DNA of 64,000 nt, from assembly GCF_004799665.1 (NCBI RefSeq), contig NZ_CP031310.1, positions 922,887 to 986,886 on the forward strand. The letters are read 5' to 3'. A program made the translations under genes and the position numbers. Below the pieces are notes generated by a model. It did no database searches. It worked only from the letters and a program-made list of their open reading frames with translations, and was not told the DNA's origin. Within the stretch, counting starts at the first letter, position 1. Each line of letters starts with the position of its first letter. This document shows, one piece after another, positions 43,215 to 51,852 of this stretch. The stretch comes from Halapricum salinum. GTDB lineage: Archaea; Halobacteriota; Halobacteria; Halobacteriales; Haloarculaceae.

Positions 43215-44069
43215 TCACTGATTCGCGATGACGTCGCTGGCGATGTTTCGGCCGCGGGCTTTCAGCGAGACGTCCCGACGGGTGCGGACTTCCTGCAACA
43301 GCCCTGCTTCGACCAGATTATTATAGATCTCCTCGACCTGTTCGACGTCCATCCCGACGAACTCGGGGATCTTGAACGGCGAGACACCGGAGTACAGTGC
43401 CATCAGGACCTCCTGTTCGGCCTGGGAGATGTCGGCGTCGATCTCCTGTTGCTGGCGGACCAGCCCGGCGAGGACCCCGACGACCTGGCTCCCGCCGGAG
43501 ACGTACGTCTGGACCACTGCGTCTTCGACGGAGTGTTCGATCTCGACGGCGCGCCGCTGCTTCCCCCGGACCTCCTGTTCGGTCACCTCGACGGTCCCGA
43601 CGTCGTCGCGTTCGATCTCGACGAACTGGCCCGAAGCGATCGCCAGGTCGACCGTCCCCTCGCTGAGTTTGAGCCGGGCCTTCTCCCAGCCCGCGTCCTG
43701 GACGACGCCGCCTTTGACCGCGGGGTGTTTGACGAGGACGACCCGCTGGTCGAGGATCGCGCCGTAGAGCTTCTCCTCGAAAGACTCGCTTTGCGTGGCC
43801 GAGACGAGATAGACGTCTTTGCCGATCTGGATCGAGAGGTAACTCGACACCTGCGCGATCGCCTCGTTGACGTCGCCGCGCGATTTGATGCTCGCGATCT
43901 TCGACAGCGGCAGGGTCTGTTTGCCCTCGTTCGTGAGGATGAGCAGGCGTTTGGTCGACAGCAAGAGCCGACAGCGCTGCCACTCGACGCCACTTGCTTT
44001 GCGGCCGTCTTCGACGACCTGCATGAACTTCCCCTGCGCGTCCGCGAGTTTCTGCTCGCCCTCGCTCAT
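43215..44069 (-). CDS. cheF: Archaeal taxis protein CheF
   Basis: A 284-residue protein of the CheF (DUF439) family. In haloarchaea CheF is the adaptor that links phosphorylated CheY and the other Che proteins to the archaellum switch (ArlCE). Seen here are CRLLLSTKRLLILTNEGKQT and ARLKLSEGTVDLAIASGQFV and a C-terminal winged-helix-like end (FVGMDVEQVEEIYNNLVEAG). Only one copy is present, whereas Halobacterium has two. It lies at the downstream end of the minus-strand che cluster, 46 nt after the HEAT gene. Confidence 0.93.
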   Translation of the reverse strand: MSEGEQKLADAQGKFMQVVEDGRKASGVEWQRCRLLLSTKRLLILTNEGKQTLPLSKIASIKSRGDVNEAIAQVSSYLSIQIGKDVYLVSATQSESFEEKLYGAILDQRVVLVKHPAVKGGVVQDAGWEKARLKLSEGTVDLAIASGQFVEIERDDVGTVEVTEQEVRGKQRRAVEIEHSVEDAVVQTYVSGGSQVVGVLAGLVRQQQEIDADISQAEQEVLMALYSGVSPFKIPEFVGMDVEQVEEIYNNLVEAGLLQEVRTRRDVSLKARGRNIASDVIANQ

Positions 44070-44115
44070 CGCTCGATCACCGAACGTTGGACAGTCACAG
44101 TCTTAATGGTTCGTC

Positions 44116-45351
44116 TCACAGCACGTCACTGGCGCGGCCACCAAGCTTCGACAGCGCCGAGAACGCCCGCTTGCGCACCTGCTCGTTCTCGGTGTCGTCG
44201 ATGATCGACTCCAGGGCCTCCCGCGAGCGCTCGCCGCCGACTTTTCCCAATGTGAATATCGCCTGCGCACGGACGTCGCTCGGCTGCTCGTCGTCCTCAA
44301 CGACCTCCAACAGCTTGGTCTCGACCGTCTCACCGTCGAACTCCGCGAGACTCGTCGCGGCGAACTGCCCGGTCATCTGATCCTCGTCGTCCAGACACGA
44401 GATCAGGGCGTCGATCACACGCTCGTGCTCTCCGTCGGTGACCCGGCCCAGGAGCCAGGCGGTGTTGCGGCGCTGGGCGACCTGCGTGCTCTCTTCGAGG
44501 ATCTCGACCAGCGGCACCACGACCGTCGCGTCGTCGGTCTCGGAGAGTTCGTCGACGATGGCCTCGCGGATCTCGTGGCTCTTCTCGGTCGGGACGTTCG
44601 CGAGCAGTTCGATCAGCGAGTAGACGGCGGTCCGGCGGACGGTCGCGGCGTCGTCGGAGAGGGCATCGACGAGATACTCGACCGGCTGGCCGTTGTCGAA
44701 GTTACCGAACGCGCCGACAGCGATCCGCCGGACACGTTCGTCGCTGTCGTCGTACATCCCGAGCAGGGCCTGTAGGGCCTGTCGGTTGCCGATCAGCCCG
44801 AGCGCCTCGGCGGCCTCGCGTCGCACCGCGGGACTCCGATCGTCGAGCAAGGTCTCGAGCGGGTCACAGGCACGCGGATCCGCGATCGCACCCGCGGCCC
44901 GGGCAGCACGAGCCCGGACACGATGATCGTCGTCGTCGAACGCCTCGACCACGTTCGAGAGGGCGTCCGCGTCGCCGAACTGGCCGAGCCCATTGGCGGC
45001 AGCCATTCGTAACTCGGGCACGTCGCTGTCCAGGGCCCGGACGAACGCCTTGGCCTTGACCCAGTCGGCTTCGTCCTCGAAGTCGATCCCGGCCATGCTG
45101 GCGATCAACTGCTCGATGGCGTCGCCACCCAGTTCCTCCAGCGAGTCGACGGCCGCGGCAGTCACGCTGCCGTCGTCGTCCGATTGGGCGGCCTGGACCA
45201 GCGCGCTCACGATATCTCGGCGATCGTCGTGGTCGGCGAACCCACCGAGGAGAGTGGCGGCCCGCTGGCGAATCTCGGGATTGTCACTCTCGCGGAGCAC
45301 GCGGGTGAGTTCCTGGACGTCGCCGTCGCGTTCGAGCTGGTACAGTGACAT
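44116..45351 (-). CDS. HEAT-repeat protein of the che cluster
   Basis: A 411-residue protein made of about twelve HEAT/PBS-lyase repeats, each like DEDQMTGQFAATSLAEFDG and PAVRREAAEALGLIGNRQAL. Such repeats form a curved scaffold for binding other proteins. In Halobacterium a HEAT_PBS protein (OE2401F) encoded beside cheF genes interacts with the CheY/CheF system. Its start (ATG 45351) shares one base with the cheR stop, so it is co-translated with cheR. Confidence 0.92.
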   Translation of the reverse strand: MSLYQLERDGDVQELTRVLRESDNPEIRQRAATLLGGFADHDDRRDIVSALVQAAQSDDDGSVTAAAVDSLEELGGDAIEQLIASMAGIDFEDEADWVKAKAFVRALDSDVPELRMAAANGLGQFGDADALSNVVEAFDDDDHRVRARAARAAGAIADPRACDPLETLLDDRSPAVRREAAEALGLIGNRQALQALLGMYDDSDERVRRIAVGAFGNFDNGQPVEYLVDALSDDAATVRRTAVYSLIELLANVPTEKSHEIREAIVDELSETDDATVVVPLVEILEESTQVAQRRNTAWLLGRVTDGEHERVIDALISCLDDEDQMTGQFAATSLAEFDGETVETKLLEVVEDDEQPSDVRAQAIFTLGKVGGERSREALESIIDDTENEQVRKRAFSALSKLGGRASDVL

Positions 45352-46166
45352 CAGCCTTTCTGGTAGATCCTGTGGGACTTGTCGTGCGGTTCGAAGGCGT
45401 CGCGCATCTCCGAGGGGATGGTCTCGGTCATCCCGATCATGAGATACCCGTCCTCGCGGAGCGAGCCTTCGATGGTCTCGAAGATGGGAACCTTGTAAGA
45501 GGCGTCGATGTAGATCAGGAGATTCCGACAGAGCACGAGGTCGAAGTCCCGCTTTGGATCCCCGCGGATGAGGTCGTGCTGCTCGAAGGAGATCATCTCC
45601 CGGACCGAGTCTCGGACCTGAAAGGTCGACCCCGACTGCTGGATGTAGGGTTCCAGTTCGGACAGCGGCTCCAGTTCCTCGGCGATGTCGGTCGTCTTCG
45701 AGGTCTCGTAGGTCCCCTTGCGAGCGGTTCGAAGGATGTCGCGGTTGATGTCGGTCGCGGTGATCTCGACTCGGTCTGCGTCGATCCGGCGGTCGTCCAG
45801 CGCCAGCATCGCCAGCGAGTAGGGCTCGCGGCCGTCCGCGCAGGGGGCGCTCCAGATCCGTACCTGTCGGTGCTCGTCGGTCAGCGTCCGCAACACTGGC
45901 CGGAGGCGCTCCCACGCCTCGGGGTTGCGGAAGAACCCGGTGACGTTGATCGACAGCGAGTCCAGCAGTTCCTCGCGCTCGCCGTCGTCGCGTTCGAGCA
46001 ACCGACGGTAGGCACGGTAACTGTCAGTCCCGGTCCGGCGCATCCGCGCGGTGATCCGCCGGTCCATGTAGGCGTCGTTGTAAAAGCCCGATTCGAAGTC
46101 CAGTTCCTCGCCGATGTACTCGATCAGGTAGTCGAACCCGCGCTCGGAGCCCGATCGACGCGTCAT
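45351..46166 (-). CDS. cheR: Chemotaxis protein methyltransferase CheR
   Basis: A 271-residue methyltransferase that methylates glutamates of chemoreceptors with S-adenosylmethionine for adaptation. The SAM-binding block IWSAPCADGREPYSLAMLA (about residues 92-110) and the TDINRDILRTARKGTY segment are clear; the N-terminal helical domain precedes. It is encoded 39 nt downstream of cheA and overlaps the HEAT gene by one base. Confidence 0.95.
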   Translation of the reverse strand: MTRRSGSERGFDYLIEYIGEELDFESGFYNDAYMDRRITARMRRTGTDSYRAYRRLLERDDGEREELLDSLSINVTGFFRNPEAWERLRPVLRTLTDEHRQVRIWSAPCADGREPYSLAMLALDDRRIDADRVEITATDINRDILRTARKGTYETSKTTDIAEELEPLSELEPYIQQSGSTFQVRDSVREMISFEQHDLIRGDPKRDFDLVLCRNLLIYIDASYKVPIFETIEGSLREDGYLMIGMTETIPSEMRDAFEPHDKSHRIYQKG

Positions 46167-46205
46167 CGTCGCACCTCCGCGGGGACCGACAGTGCCACCG
46201 ACATC

Positions 46206-48188
46206 TCAGAGCGTCACCACGTCGAGGATGTGCACGATGTTGCCGTCACCCAGCACCGCAGTTCCCGACAGTCCGGGTGTCCCGCTGAGGATCCCCTCCA
46301 GGGGTTTGACGACGACCTCCTCCTGGCTCTCGACCGAATCACAGTGCAGTGCGATCTTGCGTTCGGACTCACGAATGCGGACGAGCATGCCGTCGCCGTT
46401 TTTCGTCTCGCCGGGGACGTCGAAGGCGTCGTCTAAGTGGACGATCGGGTAGATCTCGTCGTTGTGTTTGATCACTTCGCTGCCGTTGATCGTCCGAGCG
46501 ACGGTCGCACGAGTGATCTCGTCGACGTTCTTGATCGGGATGCCGTACTGCTCGTCGCCGACCTGGACGAAGAGGACCTTGACGATGGCCATCGTCACCG
46601 GCAGGCGCAGCGAGACGGTCGTCCCCTCTCCGGGCGTGGACTCGACGTTGACCGACCCGTCGAGTTTCGTCACCGTGTCGTGGACGACGTCCATCCCGAC
46701 GCCGCGGCCGCTGGTGTCGGTGACCTCCTCGGCAGTCGAGAATCCGGGATGGAAGACGAGGTCGTAGATATCCGAGTCGCTCATCGTCTCGATCTCGTCG
46801 ACCGACCGGACGCTCTTCTCGATGGCCTGCTCTTTGATCGCCTCGACGTCCAGGCCACCGCCGTCGTCGCGCACCTCGATGATGACGTGGTCGCGCTCGC
46901 GCGAGGCGGACAGTTCGATGTGGCCAGTCCGCGGTTTGCCCGCAGCCTCGCGCTCCGCGGGAGGTTCGATCCCGTGGTCGACGGCGTTCCGGAGGATGTG
47001 CATCAGTGGATCCGAAATTTCAGTGAGGATCGTCCGGTCGAGTTCGATGTCCTCGCCCTCGATCGTGAACTCGACGTCCTTGTCCAGATCCCGCGAGAGA
47101 TCCCGCACCAGTCGCGGGAACTTCCCGACGACCTTCTTCAGCGGGATCAGGCGCATGTCCATCACCGTGTTCTGGAGGTTCGCGGTGATCTTGTCGAGTT
47201 CGTTGAGGTTCTCGGAGGCCGAATCGAGGTTCTCCTCCTCGACGGCCCGGCGGAGCTTGATCCGGCTCGTGACCAGTTGCTCGACCAGCCCGTGCAGATC
47301 GTCGAGCTGGTCGACGTCGACCCTGACGGACTTGATCTCGTCGACGGAACTGGTGTCACTGCCACCGGAGGTCCCGCCCGACGATCCGCCAGCGCCGTCC
47401 TCGGTGCTCTCGCCGGTCGCGGACTCGGTAGCCGTCCCGGCCGCGTCGGTGACGTCGGTGATCGTCGCCTCGTCGATCTTGCTGGTGGCGGCCATCGCCG
47501 CCTCGACGGCCGAACGCTGCGCACCAGTGACGAACACGGCGAACGTCTCGTCGTACTCGCCGTCCTCGATCGCGTCCCACGCCGGATCGGTCGCCAGGAT
47601 GTCCAGTTCCTCCTCGATCGACTCCAGCGTCAGCATGCCGTCGACCCCCGGCATGTCCGAGTCGCCGACGGAAATCTCGACGTGATAGACCGGCCCCTCG
47701 GCGTCGGGAATCTCGATGTCGCCGACCAGCGCGTCGGCGTCGGCTGCCGCGGATCCGCCGCCAGCACCGGGCTCGTCCCCGGCACCGGTCCCGCCTTCGG
47801 AGACGCCTTCGTCGCCCTCCATGAGCCCGCGGATGTCGGCGACGATGGCGTCGGTGTCGACCGTCGATTCGCCGGTCTCTTCGACTTCGTGGATGATCGC
47901 CTCGATCTGGTCGACACCGGCGAAGACCAGGTCCATGATCTCCGGCGTGACCTCGCGTTCGCCCTCGCGGATCTCGTCGAGGAGGTCCTCGATGGCGTGG
48001 GCGAGGTTCGAGGCGTCCTCGAAGCCCATCGCACCGAAGTTGCCCTTCAGCGTGTGGGCCGTCCGGAAGATGGCGTCCATCGCCTGCTGGTTTTCGGGAT
48101 CCGATTCGAGTTCGAGCAGCGAGTTGTTCAGCTCCGTGATGGCCTCCTCGCTCTCTCGAATGAACGCGTCGAGATATTGGTCGTCCAT
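46206..48188 (-). CDS. cheA: Chemotaxis histidine kinase CheA
   Basis: A 660-residue kinase that phosphorylates CheY and CheB in response to receptor signals. The P1 domain has the phosphorylated His45 in FRTAHTLKGNFG. A Gly/Ala/Asp linker with a P2-like segment (about residues 170-280) is rich in TESATGESTEDGAGG. The dimerisation helices, the ATPase (HILRNAVDHGIEPP, RDDGGGLDVEAI, GRGVGMDVVHD) and a C-terminal CheW-like regulatory domain follow. Start 48188 (MDDQYLDAFI) is the family start. It lies 1 nt after the cheB stop. Confidence 0.96.
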   Translation of the reverse strand: MDDQYLDAFIRESEEAITELNNSLLELESDPENQQAMDAIFRTAHTLKGNFGAMGFEDASNLAHAIEDLLDEIREGEREVTPEIMDLVFAGVDQIEAIIHEVEETGESTVDTDAIVADIRGLMEGDEGVSEGGTGAGDEPGAGGGSAAADADALVGDIEIPDAEGPVYHVEISVGDSDMPGVDGMLTLESIEEELDILATDPAWDAIEDGEYDETFAVFVTGAQRSAVEAAMAATSKIDEATITDVTDAAGTATESATGESTEDGAGGSSGGTSGGSDTSSVDEIKSVRVDVDQLDDLHGLVEQLVTSRIKLRRAVEEENLDSASENLNELDKITANLQNTVMDMRLIPLKKVVGKFPRLVRDLSRDLDKDVEFTIEGEDIELDRTILTEISDPLMHILRNAVDHGIEPPAEREAAGKPRTGHIELSASRERDHVIIEVRDDGGGLDVEAIKEQAIEKSVRSVDEIETMSDSDIYDLVFHPGFSTAEEVTDTSGRGVGMDVVHDTVTKLDGSVNVESTPGEGTTVSLRLPVTMAIVKVLFVQVGDEQYGIPIKNVDEITRATVARTINGSEVIKHNDEIYPIVHLDDAFDVPGETKNGDGMLVRIRESERKIALHCDSVESQEEVVVKPLEGILSGTPGLSGTAVLGDGNIVHILDVVTL

Positions 48189-48189
48189 G

Positions 48190-49263
48190 TCAGTGAACCT
48201 CCTGTGTGATCGCATCGAGTATCGCCTGCGGGATCGCCGCCACCGGTGAGACGGTGTCGATACAGCCCGTCTCGATCGCTCGCTTGGGCATGCCGAAGAC
48301 GGCCGAACTGGCCTCGTCCTGGGCGATCGTCTTCGCCCCGCCCGCTTTCAGCGCCTGGATGCCGTCGGCCCCGTCCTCGCCCATTCCCGTGAGGATGACG
48401 CCGATGACGTCGTCGTCGACGACCGAGGCGGCCGTCCGCATGGTCACGTCGACTGCCGGACGAACGCTGTTGACCGGCGGGTCCTCGGTCAGCGCCACGC
48501 GAAGCCGACCGTGGGTGTAGTTGACGACTTCCATGTGCTTGCCGCCGGCCGCCACCAGTGCCTCGCCAGCACCGATCCGCTGGCCGTCCCGTGCCTCGCT
48601 GACGTCGTACTCCGAGCGGTCGTTCAGTCGCTGTGCGAATCGGCCAGTGAAGCCGTCGGGCATGTGCTGGACGATCAGTACCCGCAGCGAGGCCGCCGCC
48701 GGCAGATTCGACATGAGCCGTTCGACGACTGTCGGACCACCGGTCGAAGAGCCGACGATCAGCGTCGGGCGCTCGACGTAAGTGTCGCCGACGGCTTTCG
48801 ACGGCGTCGGTCGCTGGCCCGCAGCGCCAGTCGTGCTCGGGCCGCGACTGCGCGGCTCGGCCTCGGCGACCGAGAGGACGATCTCGACCAGCTGGTCTTT
48901 CAGCCGGGACATCTCCATCGAGACCTCGCCACCGGGCTTGGTGAAGAAGTCGACCGCGCCCTTCTCCAGGGCCTCGAAGGTGACGTCGGCGTCCTCGTCG
49001 GTGTGTGCGCTCAGCATCAGGATCGGCGTCGGGTGCTCGGCCATGATCCGCTCGACTGCCTCGATGCCGTCCATCTCGGGCATCTCGACGTCCATCGTGA
49101 CGACGTCCGGTTCGTGTTCGCGGACGGCCTCGACTGCCTCGCGACCGTTTTTCGCCTGTGCCACGACGTCGATGCCGCCTCCGGAGAGGATGTCAGAGAT
49201 GACGCTCCGCATGAAATGAGAGTCGTCGGCGACGACAGCCCGCGGCGATGATCGTGCTACCAT
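48190..49263 (-). CDS. cheB: Protein-glutamate methylesterase CheB
   Basis: A 357-residue receiver-methylesterase that removes methyl groups from receptors or deamidates glutamine. The receiver has Asp58 in TMDVEMPEMDG. The esterase domain has the catalytic Ser in VGSSTGGPT, His in LIVQHMPDGFTGRF, and Asp near LTGMGEDGADG. It is the first gene of the minus-strand cheB-cheA-cheR-HEAT-cheF operon. A palindrome GCCTGCAGGC lies at 49284-49293 upstream of its start. Confidence 0.96.
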   Translation of the reverse strand: MVARSSPRAVVADDSHFMRSVISDILSGGGIDVVAQAKNGREAVEAVREHEPDVVTMDVEMPEMDGIEAVERIMAEHPTPILMLSAHTDEDADVTFEALEKGAVDFFTKPGGEVSMEMSRLKDQLVEIVLSVAEAEPRSRGPSTTGAAGQRPTPSKAVGDTYVERPTLIVGSSTGGPTVVERLMSNLPAAASLRVLIVQHMPDGFTGRFAQRLNDRSEYDVSEARDGQRIGAGEALVAAGGKHMEVVNYTHGRLRVALTEDPPVNSVRPAVDVTMRTAASVVDDDVIGVILTGMGEDGADGIQALKAGGAKTIAQDEASSAVFGMPKRAIETGCIDTVSPVAAIPQAILDAITQEVH

Positions 49264-49283
49264 AGATCGATACGTGTGAGATT

Positions 49284-49293
49284 GCCTGCAGGC
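49284..49293. repeat. Palindrome upstream of cheB
   Basis: GCCTGCAGGC is a perfect 10-bp palindrome 21-30 nt before the cheB ATG, next to TTAAA (49297-49301), a possible TATA box on the minus strand. Its half-site GCCTG also forms the stem of the archaellin leader hairpins. It may be an operator; this is inference. Confidence 0.4.
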
Positions 49294-49503
49294 GGCTTAA
49301 ACGTCACCCGCGAGGGCCTCACGTTGGCCGAAAATATCGCTAGCGCCAAAATAAAGACACCGCCCCGGTAATCAATTGTGATAGCACAGGAGACACGCTT
49401 AAGGGAATTTGCCGGGTGGGTTGAGATATCGACCACGAGACAACGGGACGTGAAAACGGTGGCAAACACAGCGCGTGAAGACGACGGCGAACACAGCAGG
49501 ACT

Positions 49504-49932
49504 ATGACAGACGCAACGAACCAGGTACTCGAGTTCGAACTCGGGGAAGAGACCTACTGCGTGAGCATCGACTACGTGACGGAGATCGTCGACGTCGGCG
49601 AGTTGACGTCGGTCCCGAACTCGCCCCCTCACGTCGAGGGAGTGATGGACCTACGCGGGCGAACGACCTCGATCATCGATCCCAAGGTCGTCTTCGACAT
49701 CGGAGACGAGGGCGAGGCCGCACGGATCATCGTCTTCGACCCGGAGATCGCCGGCGACGACCAGGGAGCCGTCGGCTGGCTCGTCGACGAGGTGTACCAG
49801 GTCAGCCAGGTCGACCCCGGGAACGTCGACCGCTCGCCGACCAGCGAGGACGTCCGCTCGATCAAAGGGGTGGTCAAACGCGACGGCGAGTTCATCATCT
49901 GGGTCGATCCGACGGCGATCCGGACGTCCTGA
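49504..49932 (+). CDS. cheW: Chemotaxis coupling protein CheW
   Basis: A 142-residue coupling protein that links receptors to CheA. It shows CVSIDYVTEIVDV, TSVPNSPPHVEGVMDLRG (the typical NAPxxxxGxxxLRG block) and VRSIKGVVKRDGEFIIW. The ATG at 49504 begins the domain; the upstream 240-bp gap to cheB holds divergent promoters but no gene. A T-run follows at 49966. Confidence 0.95.
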   Translation: MTDATNQVLEFELGEETYCVSIDYVTEIVDVGELTSVPNSPPHVEGVMDLRGRTTSIIDPKVVFDIGDEGEAARIIVFDPEIAGDDQGAVGWLVDEVYQVSQVDPGNVDRSPTSEDVRSIKGVVKRDGEFIIWVDPTAIRTS

Positions 49933-49965
49933 TTCCCGGCTGGAGCGGGCTCCTATGAACAAGGC

Positions 49966-49971
49966 TTTTTT
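49966..49971 (+). terminator. T-run after cheW
   Basis: Six T residues lie 33 nt after the cheW stop, in the 93-bp gap before the KaiC-like gene. It may end the cheW transcript or be the AT-rich part of the next promoter. Confidence 0.3.
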
Positions 49972-50025
49972 ACTCAGCCAACTGAGGTACATCCAATAAT
50001 CGCCGCGGGACGCGGCAGGAGACCT

Positions 50026-50757
50026 ATGATCGAACTCACAAAGACAGGGATCGAAGGACTCGATTCGATCCTCAACGGTGGCATCGTGAAGGACTCGACG
50101 ACGCTCGTCAGTGGCAACCCCGGGGCCGGCAAGAGCATCCTCGGCCTGCAGTACGTCTACAACGGCGTGGACATGTTCGACGAGAAGGGGATCTACCTCT
50201 CCTTCGAGGAGAACAAGGCAGATCTCCGGGAGGCCGCAGAGGCCATCGGCTTCGACAAGTGGCCCGAGTACGTCGAGAGCGGCGACATTCTCGTCTACGA
50301 CAAGAAAGAGCTCCTCCGAGAGAACGACTTCTCCTCGTCGCTCGACCTCCTGCTCGAAGACTTCCAGGACAACGACTACGAACGGCTGGTGCTGGACTCC
50401 CTGGCGATGTTCAACCTCTTTTTCGACGACGAGAAAGAGCGCCGGACCTACCTGCTGAAGTTCTCTGACATCCTCAAGCAGAACGGTCTCACCACGCTCA
50501 TGACCAACGAGCAAGGCGCGGTCTTCCCGAAGGCTGATATCGGCCTCGAAAACTACCTCACCGACGGGAACATCTACCTCCTGCAGACGCCCACCGAATC
50601 GGGCGTCAACCGCTACGTTTGGGTCGCGAAGATGCGCAAACAGAACATCGAGACCGACATCTTCCCGATGGAGATCTCCTGGGGCGGCATTACCGTCCAC
50701 GAGAACGCCAGCGCCTTCTCGATGATGAACCAGGGCGAATCCTCGCCGATCAAATAG
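50026..50757 (+). CDS. KaiC/RAD55-like ATPase
   Basis: A 243-residue RecA-fold ATPase. Walker A is SGNPGAGKSILGLQY (about residues 28-42), GIYLSFEENKADL follows beta-2, and Walker B is RLVLDSLAMFNLFF. It is a single-domain KaiC/RAD55-type protein, not full KaiC, and is related in fold to ArlH at 62229. Position between cheW and the archaellin genes suggests a role in taxis or archaellum control. AGGAGA lies just before the ATG. Confidence 0.88.
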   Translation: MIELTKTGIEGLDSILNGGIVKDSTTLVSGNPGAGKSILGLQYVYNGVDMFDEKGIYLSFEENKADLREAAEAIGFDKWPEYVESGDILVYDKKELLRENDFSSSLDLLLEDFQDNDYERLVLDSLAMFNLFFDDEKERRTYLLKFSDILKQNGLTTLMTNEQGAVFPKADIGLENYLTDGNIYLLQTPTESGVNRYVWVAKMRKQNIETDIFPMEISWGGITVHENASAFSMMNQGESSPIK

Positions 50758-50872
50758 CGATTTCGTTCGTTCTTATCTTCGAGAATAGTCGTTTCAAGCC
50801 CCGATACGCCTATATTCACCAGCCAGACCGAAAATACTGCGGGGGTATGAACAGACTCAGAAACCAGACGGT

Positions 50873-50882
50873 ACCTTTATTT
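50873..50882 (+). promoter_or_regulatory. TATA-like box for the winged-helix gene
   Basis: ACCTTTATTT is centred about 31 nt before the ATG at 50909. Confidence 0.4.
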
Positions 50883-50908
50883 GCTGCAGAATTCAAAAGT
50901 TGATAACG

Positions 50909-51244
50909 ATGGCTTCGGTGGATCTGCTTCGGACGTTGGGGAACAAATACAGTGCGGAAATTCTGGACGCTGCGGACGAACCGCGATCGGCACAGGATCT
51001 CAGCGACGAACTCGACATCCCCATCGCGACGTGTTACCGCCGAATCGACGAGCTGACCGAACACGGACTCCTCGAACTGCACGACAGTATCCTTTCGGAC
51101 GACCGTCGACGGATCAAAGTCTATCGCCGAAACGTCGAATCGGTCTCGGTTCAGTTCGACGAAGCGTTATCAATCGCTGTGGAAGAACGGTCGGAAGTGA
51201 CGAACAAGCTAGACGAAGCCTGGCGGACGTTATCCGAGGGGTGA
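50909..51244 (+). CDS. ArsR-like winged-helix regulator
   Basis: A 111-residue DNA-binding protein. The winged helix is clear: LLRTLGNKYSAEILDAAD, SAQDLSDELDIPIATCYRRI as the helix-turn-helix (about residues 29-48), then TEHGLLELHDSILSDDRRRI as the wing. The C-terminal helix may dimerise. It sits between the KaiC-like gene and the archaellins, so it is a good candidate regulator of archaellin or the small membrane gene downstream. Targets are inferred. Confidence 0.88.
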   Translation: MASVDLLRTLGNKYSAEILDAADEPRSAQDLSDELDIPIATCYRRIDELTEHGLLELHDSILSDDRRRIKVYRRNVESVSVQFDEALSIAVEERSEVTNKLDEAWRTLSEG

Positions 51245-51364
51245 CGGCCAGATAGTTCTCTCGACGCAGCTCGGAATAACCGACAGGTGACACACCAGTT
51301 ATCACCGACGATATTTTCGAGGGTGGATTTAATAGACGGTGCTCAGGACTAGAATATAGTAACG

Positions 51365-51643
51365 ATGATCGAACTCCTCTACGCCGTCCTGACGCTCATC
51401 TTCGTCGTGGCTGGCCTGACGATGGTCGGTATGGCCATGCGCGCGTACGTACAAACCTCTCGCCAGGCGATGTTACACCTCTCGCTTGGATTCGCTCTTG
51501 CCGTCGCGGGCGCGGCCGCGACGATGATCAGTGCGTTCCTGAACGACTTCGAACAGACCCAGTCACTGCTACTCGTCAACAGTGGGTTGACGACGTTCGG
51601 CTATCTCTTCGTGATGTACAGTCTCGTCAGCTACGAGTCCTGA
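51365..51643 (+). CDS. Small membrane protein (DUF7521-like)
   Basis: A 92-residue protein with three hydrophobic helices: LLYAVLTLIFVVAGLTMVGMA, LHLSLGFALAVAGAAATMISA and LLVNSGLTTFGYLFVMYSLV, with a short polar segment between. It looks like the haloarchaeal DUF7521 group, often encoded beside ArsR-like regulators. With the winged-helix gene just upstream it may form a signalling pair at the membrane. A TATA-like box (51326-51335) lies 34 nt before the ATG. Function unknown. Confidence 0.75.
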   Translation: MIELLYAVLTLIFVVAGLTMVGMAMRAYVQTSRQAMLHLSLGFALAVAGAAATMISAFLNDFEQTQSLLLVNSGLTTFGYLFVMYSLVSYES

Positions 51644-51790
51644 CGATCGCTCCAGCTGCGGCCTGAGTTTCCCGGTTTTCTCGAACTATCGATACAGGCC
51701 ACTCTAAGGCCATCTACCACTCTTTTTCGTTGCTGACAATGAGAATTTCCGCCCTCAAATAGATTTTCAGGCGTGATAACTAGGGGGGTA

Positions 51791-51800
51791 CCATTAAGTC
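51791..51800 (+). promoter_or_regulatory. Putative archaellin 1 promoter element
   Basis: The segment CCATTAAGTC lies 53-62 nt before the first archaellin ATG and is repeated identically 817 bp downstream before the second archaellin. It is a weak TATA-like match; with it, transcription would start about 25 nt later and give a leader of about 30 nt that includes GGAGGT and a hairpin. Confidence 0.35.
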
Positions 51801-51816
51801 CGATAGGCAGAAAGTC

Positions 51817-51841
51817 GGAGGTAGAGCCTGTTGAACCAGGC
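51817..51841 (+). promoter_or_regulatory. Ribosome-binding site and leader hairpin of archaellin 1
   Basis: GGAGGT (51817-51822) is followed by the inverted repeat GCCTG, six bases, CAGGC (51826-51841), ending 11 nt before the ATG. The second archaellin has the same sequence at 52634-52658. The Shine-Dalgarno is farther from the ATG than usual (about 30 nt); folding of the hairpin would bring it closer. Confidence 0.45.
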
Positions 51842-51852
51842 GTGATTCACCA

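Noticed and set aside
46437-48209. A 590-codon open frame on the plus strand opposite cheA
   Set aside because: It is the antisense of cheA, open only because high GC removes stop codons. It has no domain and no start signal, while cheA has all expected motifs.
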